The notes under the pieces are model-generated. The model did no database searches, had not been told where the DNA came from, and saw only the letters and a program-made list of their open reading frames with translations. Positions 32,166 to 36,803 of a stretch of 36,803 bases of DNA are shown here, one piece after another. Every line of letters begins with the position of its first letter. Positions within the stretch are counted from its first letter, which is position 1. Origin of the DNA: Nitrosopelagicus sp964511265 (GTDB lineage: Archaea > Thermoproteota > Nitrososphaeria > Nitrososphaerales > Nitrosopumilaceae). A program made the position numbers and the translations under genes. The stretch lies in assembly GCA_964511265.1 (NCBI GenBank), contig CAZEES010000011.1, positions 1 to 36,803 of the forward strand, given 5' to 3'.

Positions 32166-32612
32166 TTATTTGAAAACATGTATTATGACAATTTTTTCTA
32201 TAATGCTTCCATCTAGTGTAATAGCTTTTGATGTGATTTTGTATGTACCCTCTAATATGGGGTCGCCGTTATTTTTTATTTGATCCCAAACAAAAGATAC
32301 TTCCTCATGAGAATCAAGTTTTGAGATCACCTGAGATGCAACCGGTGAGAAAATAGGGATGCTATCTAATTGTTTTATTACTAATCCATATGATCTATCA
32401 GGAAATTTTAGTTCATCTGTGCCTGAATTGACAATTTTAATTGAGATTACTTCTCCCAAGTCAAAATTAGTTTTTTCTGTTACAATGGATAGAGAGGTAC
32501 CATTAACATATGTCAGTTGTTCTTCAATTCCATATTCAAATAGAATAATTCCAAATATTGGTCCAGCGATAACACCTACAATTATTGCAAAAAGTAAACT
32601 TCGTGGAAACAA
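32166..32612 (-). CDS. Membrane-anchored protein with extracytoplasmic beta-sandwich-like domain
   Basis: 148 residues starting with TTG. An N-terminal hydrophobic helix (about 4-27, LLFAIIVGVIAGPIFGIILF) looks like an uncleaved signal anchor. The rest is beta-rich with the order SIVTEKTNFDLGEVISIKIVNSG...LKFPDRSYGLVIKQLD...VSFVWDQIKN...LEGTYKITSKAITLDG, which resembles the Ig-like BsuPI-type domain (VxNxG, then FxWDQ, then G.Y.i). Assignment to that fold is tentative. Likely exposed outside the cell membrane. It lies 2 nt after the cbf5 stop. Confidence 0.75.
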   Translation of the reverse strand: MFPRSLLFAIIVGVIAGPIFGIILFEYGIEEQLTYVNGTSLSIVTEKTNFDLGEVISIKIVNSGTDELKFPDRSYGLVIKQLDSIPIFSPVASQVISKLDSHEEVSFVWDQIKNNGDPILEGTYKITSKAITLDGSIIEKIVIIHVFK

Positions 32613-32614
32613 TT

Positions 32615-33610
32615 TTATTCTTTTTTCGGTGTACTGGTACGCCAGTTTTTTGGATAAGTATTTGGTTTCATTATAATTCGTTTAGTCTGAAATGCATATC
32701 CTTTTGTTTGATCTTTAATTTCATTTTCAGACAAAACAGATTCTGCTAAAGCAACAATTTCACCTTTCTGAGAATAGATTCCAACCAAGTCACCTTTTTC
32801 CAGATAAGGAGATATTTGTAAAACCCCAGGTATTGCCAACTGTGCGCCATGACACATAGAGTCTATTGCAGAATCACGAATCACAACAGATTTTATTTCA
32901 CTAAGAGTTTCTTCTATGGGTCTAATAATTTTTAACAGTTTTGAGTCATCTTTACTTTCAGTCCATGTTGCATATGCATCTGCCAATTCATGCATAGTTA
33001 CAAGATTTTCTTCATCGAATTGATGAACACGTGAACGGCGTAATTCTATCATTGACCCTCCAGGGCCTAAGAGTTCCCCCATATCATAATACAATTTTCT
33101 AATGTAAGTTCCTGCCTCACATAATACACGTAACAGTACTAACCGCTCTTTTTGTTCTAATAATTCCAATTCATAGATAGTTCTAGTTCTTGTCTGTCTT
33201 ACTACTGCAGAACGTTGTGGTGGTTTTTGAAATATTTCACCACGGAATAATTCAAGAATTTGTTCTAGTTTTTCCTTAGAAGGTAAGGAATGTAATCTAC
33301 CTAAAGCATGATATTCTTTTGGACCTAACAGTAATACTCCTAATGCTTTGGTACCTTCGCCCAAACCAAGTGGCAAAACACCTGAGACTTGTGGATCAAG
33401 GGTCCCGCTATGACCAGCCTTAGGAATTTCCAAAATTCTTTTTGCCCATGCAACTACTTCATGACTTGTAGGTCCTGGAGGTTTGTCAACTAGGATTAAA
33501 CCATACTCCAAAAGTTGTTTAACCGTTCTTTGGTCATAGTATGTCCCATATTCAGGGTTAGTCACATCTTCATCTATCTTTACAAGATTTTCAAGTTGTT
33601 TTAGAGTCAA
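32615..33610 (-). CDS. cbf5: tRNA/rRNA pseudouridine synthase Cbf5
   Basis: Catalytic subunit of archaeal H/ACA ribonucleoproteins, which make pseudouridines in rRNA; it can also act on tRNA U55. It has LVDKPPGPTSHEVVAWAKRIL, the catalytic motif GHSGTLDPQVSGVLPLG with D72, RTRTIYELELLE, and CEAGTYIRKLYYDMGELLG. The C-terminal PUA domain covers about 245-320. Length is 331 residues. The start is TTG overlapping the cmk stop (TTGA). Placement after cmk matches the archaeal spc-operon end. Confidence 0.95.
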   Translation of the reverse strand: MTLKQLENLVKIDEDVTNPEYGTYYDQRTVKQLLEYGLILVDKPPGPTSHEVVAWAKRILEIPKAGHSGTLDPQVSGVLPLGLGEGTKALGVLLLGPKEYHALGRLHSLPSKEKLEQILELFRGEIFQKPPQRSAVVRQTRTRTIYELELLEQKERLVLLRVLCEAGTYIRKLYYDMGELLGPGGSMIELRRSRVHQFDEENLVTMHELADAYATWTESKDDSKLLKIIRPIEETLSEIKSVVIRDSAIDSMCHGAQLAIPGVLQISPYLEKGDLVGIYSQKGEIVALAESVLSENEIKDQTKGYAFQTKRIIMKPNTYPKNWRTSTPKKE

Positions 33611-34167
33611 AGTAGCTCCCTCACAGATGATTTTGCAATTTCTAGTACTTGTTCTGCATCTAATCCATCTGTCTGAATGATTTTATTAAAAACTGAAAGA
33701 TCATCTCCAAATTCAAAATTATATAGATTTTTGTAGATTAGTTTATTTTCGTTAAATCTTTTATTGACAACTTCAAGTGCAGATGATTCATCCATATTAT
33801 CACGACTCTGCATGCGTTTAGCACTGTTCTCTACAGTTCCACTTAACCATAATTTTATTCCACTATCAATTAACCAAGGAAGCGTATAACTAGTGATAAC
33901 AATATCACCTTTTTCAAATAATTGTATTAATTTTTTATCAACTTTTTTGTCAAATTCTGGATTTTCTTTTCTTTGATTAAGAAATTTCATTCCATCTTCA
34001 GTATCCCACCAATCATCGCCACTAGAAGAAAAGCCTTCTTCACTAGCAAGTTCTTTCAGAATATCACCACCACTTAAATAATTTAGATTAAATTCTTTTG
34101 CAAGTCCTTTTGCTACAGTAGTTTTTCCAATAGCAGGAGGACCAGACACTACAATGGATTTTGACAA
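33607..34167 (-). CDS. cmk: Archaeal cytidylate kinase
   Basis: Phosphorylates CMP/dCMP. P-loop GPPAIGKTTVAKGLA at about 9-23, then LNYLSGGDILKELASEEGF, the nucleotide-binding region, and the lid with RMQSRDNMDESSA. The 186-residue length and the position between the EMC3-like gene and cbf5 match archaeal Cmk. It starts with TTG directly after the preceding stop codon. Confidence 0.88.
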   Translation of the reverse strand: MSKSIVVSGPPAIGKTTVAKGLAKEFNLNYLSGGDILKELASEEGFSSSGDDWWDTEDGMKFLNQRKENPEFDKKVDKKLIQLFEKGDIVITSYTLPWLIDSGIKLWLSGTVENSAKRMQSRDNMDESSALEVVNKRFNENKLIYKNLYNFEFGDDLSVFNKIIQTDGLDAEQVLEIAKSSVRELL

Positions 34168-34788
34168 TTATCCTAAATCCATTTGTGTTTTAGTTAGTTT
34201 CATTATGAGCCCACTAAATGCAATTGATGATAAGAAATACCAAGCCCACAAGTATAATGCATTTTCTTCTTGACAGTATGCACCTTCTTCAACCTTAAGG
34301 GCAGTACATGTTAACTCAAACCAATCACCAGGAATAACATTTAGTGGGATTGGGGATAGTGCAACAGTATATGAGAATAATTGTGGAAGTACAAAGTAGA
34401 AGATTAGCATTAATGGAATAATTGTGATCATCATGGGTCGAATGTTCATTTGCATCATTTCCATGTTCATTTTATTCATGTATGCAGATTTCTTGTTTGC
34501 ATTTGCAATTCTTCCTTGATCCTTTGATCTAAACGCAGCCATTCTTTCTTTTTGCCATGCTCTAACCTCTTTTGTAATTCGTCTCTGTTTGACTTGATCA
34601 ACCATTTTTTTTCTGATTGACGAATTAATCAAATTCAATGCAATTCCAAAGCCAGCAACTACCAACATTGATAGAATTACACCTTTTATTATTGGGTCAT
34701 CAGTGCCCAAAGGACCTTCTCTCATTCCAAAGAAATCCATTTGGAGGAATACTGCATCAATGAAATTGAGTATAAGATTGAATTCCAT
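34168..34788 (-). CDS. EMC3/DUF106-family membrane insertase (Oxa1 superfamily)
   Basis: Archaeal member of the Oxa1/YidC/EMC3 superfamily that helps insert membrane proteins. There are three clear hydrophobic helices (about 35-55, 118-140 and 183-200), and between the first two lies a charged helical hairpin with the basic stretch KKMVDQVKQRRITKEVRAWQKER and the methionine-rich YMNKMNMEMMQMNIRPMMI, typical for the ribosome/substrate-facing coiled coil. Length is 206 residues. Its place beside secY fits co-translational membrane insertion. Confidence 0.88.
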   Translation of the reverse strand: MEFNLILNFIDAVFLQMDFFGMREGPLGTDDPIIKGVILSMLVVAGFGIALNLINSSIRKKMVDQVKQRRITKEVRAWQKERMAAFRSKDQGRIANANKKSAYMNKMNMEMMQMNIRPMMITIIPLMLIFYFVLPQLFSYTVALSPIPLNVIPGDWFELTCTALKVEEGAYCQEENALYLWAWYFLSSIAFSGLIMKLTKTQMDLG

Positions 34789-35373
34789 TTAAACACCGAC
34801 ACCTATTGCATCTATTACGTTTTGTGCTGCTTCATCAATCTTTCCTTCATTATTCAATATGACTTTCAATGGAGAGCCAGATAAAACAGAACAACTTGCT
34901 AGCATTGCATCTTGAACCGCAAGTTCCTTTTTTATGGCTTCTATTGAAATTTTATCTCGATTTCTAGTATCATCCTTCATCCTACGATTATAGATCTCTT
35001 CTGGACGTGCAGATATTGCAATGAGATGTGTCGGTTCAAGAATTTGGATCACATGATATGGAAGGCCTGGATAAAATCCTTCAGCAGTTGAGATGAATGC
35101 ATGTGTATCAACAAATACAACATCGTCTGTTAGTTCAGAAATCTTTTTTGCAGCCTGTTTTTGTAATTCTTTTTGTTTAGATACAGGCAGATGTCTAAGA
35201 TTATCTCTATCAGAAATTTGAGTGGTTTCAGCTTCATCCATCATCACAGTGCCATAACTGTGAACACTAGCACAATGCTTTTCTGAGTTTATTAATTCTA
35301 CAATACGCGTAACTAGAGAAGTTTTTCCAACTCCGGGGATTCCAACTATAACAACTTTTTTACGATCTACCAA
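34789..35373 (-). CDS. adkA: Adenylate kinase, archaeal type
   Basis: Converts AMP + ATP to 2 ADP. P-loop VVIVGIPGVGKTSLV near the N-terminus, then FVDTHAFISTAEGFYPGLP, the AMP-binding segment ISARPEEIYNRR, and RNRDKISIEAIKKEL. The archaeal class (about 190 residues, trimeric in the known examples) rather than the bacterial one. TTG 35373 (VDRKKVV follows) gives 194 residues; longer readings to 35400 overlap secY by 41 nt and are less likely. It overlaps secY by 14 nt. Confidence 0.92.
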   Translation of the reverse strand: MVDRKKVVIVGIPGVGKTSLVTRIVELINSEKHCASVHSYGTVMMDEAETTQISDRDNLRHLPVSKQKELQKQAAKKISELTDDVVFVDTHAFISTAEGFYPGLPYHVIQILEPTHLIAISARPEEIYNRRMKDDTRNRDKISIEAIKKELAVQDAMLASCSVLSGSPLKVILNNEGKIDEAAQNVIDAIGVGV

Positions 35374-36784
35374 GTAAAGCACCCAACCGTGGCATAACAA
35401 CTTCCACCTGTTCTTTTACTAATTGATTATAGTAATTAATTAGAATATCTACAGTGAGCAAAATTCCAATTCCGGTACCAAATACTCCTAACACATCTGA
35501 AACACCTGCAATTAATCCAAGAACTGCAGAACCAATTATTGTAACGGATGGAATGTATCTGTTAAGTAATGTTTCAATAGGTTTGTTCGAACGTCTAAAG
35601 CCAGGTACTTGAACATCAGCATCTAAAAGATTTTGAGCTGCTTTCTTTGGAGACAATCCTCCCAACTCTACCCATAATTTTCCAAAGACAATTACAATTG
35701 CAATCATAAATATGACATAACCTACTGCTCTTAGAGGATCTAATGCTACAATGTCTAAACCTCGTGGAGGAGTGATGTAATACATGAATCCGCCAATTGG
35801 AGACGACGGTTGAGTCGGGTCAAATTGTGCCAAAATATTCAGAAATGGATTATTATTTCGCGGGTTAAACTGTGACCAGAACATTTGACCAATAAATACC
35901 GCATTAGCAGTTAATGCAGAAGCCAATATTACAGGAATGTTTGAGACATACATCATCTTAATTGGATATGTAGCTGCAAATCCCCTGTATTTTGTAGAAA
36001 CAATTGGGATTTCGACCTTCATTCCCTGAGTGTAAACCAATATTGCCAGAATTCCTGCAGTTAAGAAGAGACCAAAGATACTCGGCAGTTGATTAGACCG
36101 GAATAATGCATCAGCTACATCACCATACGCGACCATTTGACCAATAAACGGGAATACACCAACTGCACCTCCATCACCTGCAGGCATAGGACTAAACAGA
36201 CTCCAAAGAATTTGCTGAGAAACTCCCGCCATGATGAAAATACTAATTCCACTACCTAACCCCCATCCTTTTTGTATAGTTTCATCTAAGAACATGACAA
36301 TTATTGACGCACCCATCAACTGCCCTATCATTATGTAAAGTATAGACGGCTCAGAAATTCCAGGCCCATAAACAGCAATTGCATATACAACTGATTCTGC
36401 TACAATTACAATGTAAGTTACGAGCTTAGTTGCAGTCTGAAATACACCACGTTCCGCAGGATTTTTGAAGTCAAATTTCAAGATGTCAGAGCCACGTAGC
36501 AATTGCATCAATAAACCACCAGTAACGATTGGTCCAATTCCTAATTCAACAAGTGAACCTTGTGCAGATGCAAAGATTACTCTTGCAAAGGCTAGAAAAT
36601 CAAATTCAGGCGCAGTTGCACCAAACAAAGGAGTTTGGCCCATTACTAGATAAATTACTAAACAACCCGAAGTCCAAAGTATTTTTTGTTGTAAAGGGAT
36701 CTTCTTTTTTGGCTTAGGAACTTGAGGTACATAAGGTTCAGCCTTAGCTACAATTTTTCGTATAGTGTCAGTTAGTGTTGCCAT
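35360..36784 (-). CDS. secY: Preprotein translocase subunit SecY
   Basis: Channel-forming subunit of the Sec translocon (Sec61 alpha homologue). The 474 residues hold about ten hydrophobic helices. The plug-region and lateral-gate parts are recognisable: LLMQLLRGSDILKFDF, the cytoplasmic loops VEIPIVSTKYRGFAATYPIKMMYVSN, and SNKPIETLLNRYIPSVTIIGSAVLG. The start ATG lies one base into a possible upstream stop codon (TGATG). Gene order secY-adk-EMC3-cmk-cbf5 is the classical archaeal arrangement. Confidence 0.96.
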   Translation of the reverse strand: MATLTDTIRKIVAKAEPYVPQVPKPKKKIPLQQKILWTSGCLVIYLVMGQTPLFGATAPEFDFLAFARVIFASAQGSLVELGIGPIVTGGLLMQLLRGSDILKFDFKNPAERGVFQTATKLVTYIVIVAESVVYAIAVYGPGISEPSILYIMIGQLMGASIIVMFLDETIQKGWGLGSGISIFIMAGVSQQILWSLFSPMPAGDGGAVGVFPFIGQMVAYGDVADALFRSNQLPSIFGLFLTAGILAILVYTQGMKVEIPIVSTKYRGFAATYPIKMMYVSNIPVILASALTANAVFIGQMFWSQFNPRNNNPFLNILAQFDPTQPSSPIGGFMYYITPPRGLDIVALDPLRAVGYVIFMIAIVIVFGKLWVELGGLSPKKAAQNLLDADVQVPGFRRSNKPIETLLNRYIPSVTIIGSAVLGLIAGVSDVLGVFGTGIGILLTVDILINYYNQLVKEQVEVVMPRLGALLGRS

Positions 36785-36803
36785 CAGTCATCGTTATTTT
36801 CTA
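36784..36803 (-). CDS. Possible 3' end of the preceding gene (rpl15?), partial
   Basis: Only 20 nt remain. In one frame the minus strand reads ENNDD then TGA, overlapping the secY ATG as TGATG. In archaea L15 normally precedes SecY, so this may be its C-terminus. The evidence is very thin. Confidence 0.3.

Noticed and set aside
1..36803. Signs of integrated mobile elements, prophage or defence islands
   Set aside because: No transposase, integrase or terminal repeats were seen; nearly all genes are core functions with uniform AT-rich composition.

Overview
The window reads as the chromosome of an ammonia-oxidising archaeon of the Nitrosopumilus type (Thaumarchaeota/Nitrososphaerota). This rests on gene content and style. 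It is AT-rich and gene-dense, and it carries the archaeal exosome superoperon (SBDS-Rrp4-Rrp41-Rrp42-L37Ae-Pcc1-prefoldin beta), an RpoD-L18e-L13-S9 block, the end of the archaeal spc operon (SecY-adenylate kinase-EMC3/DUF106-cytidylate kinase-Cbf5), a short helicase-less XPF nuclease, an F420 glutamate ligase, and a tRNA with a bulge-helix-bulge intron. I see no insertion sequence, prophage, CRISPR array or toxin island. Most of the window is housekeeping core.

Layout. 1-1826: a coiled-coil protein running off the left edge with a perfect 27-bp tandem repeat in its tail, a small unknown protein, and a PAP2 phosphatase. 1920-3137: phosphoglycerate kinase. 3127-8289 (minus): a SUF iron-sulfur cluster operon, sufB-sufD-Rieske protein-sufS-sufU-small zinc protein, with no sufC in the window. 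8350-12120 (minus): hemL-hemC-cobA-hemD, taking glutamate-1-semialdehyde towards uroporphyrinogen III and precorrin-2, with hemA and hemB absent. 12318-13608 (plus): NAD kinase and the rRNA-processing nuclease Nob1. 13605-18118 (minus): XPF nuclease and the exosome/SBDS superoperon. 18185-20107 (plus): RNA polymerase subunit D and ribosomal proteins L18e, L13 and S9. 20132-23907 (minus): two complete but unlike isopropylmalate-isomerase pairs in tandem. 23965-26321: CofE and three unknown proteins. 26368-31970: a two-subunit 2-oxoacid:ferredoxin oxidoreductase, a very small eight-cysteine protein immediately upstream of it, a D-2-hydroxyacid dehydrogenase, a small Cys/His protein and an L-2-hydroxyglutarate dehydrogenase-like flavoprotein. 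32009-32110: tRNA-Ser(GGA) with a 15-nt intron. 32166-36784 (minus): a membrane-anchored unknown, then Cbf5, Cmk, EMC3-like insertase, AdkA and SecY.

Expression style. Several transcription units have a TATA-like box only about 19-24 nt before the start codon and no Shine-Dalgarno, which fits leaderless mRNAs. Inside operons, genes often overlap by four bases (ATGA or TTGA), and TTG is used as a start unusually often. Five of the six convergent gene pairs overlap at their ends, and two of them share a palindromic tetranucleotide that is a stop codon on both strands.

The observations most worth a second look are the 44-residue eight-cysteine ORF coupled to the 2-oxoacid oxidoreductase, together with the start-site correction it forces and the shared palindromic TATA box; the KAKPKTRKV repeat tail; the duplicated isopropylmalate isomerases of different ancestry; and the SufC-less SUF operon carrying a Rieske protein and a zinc protein.
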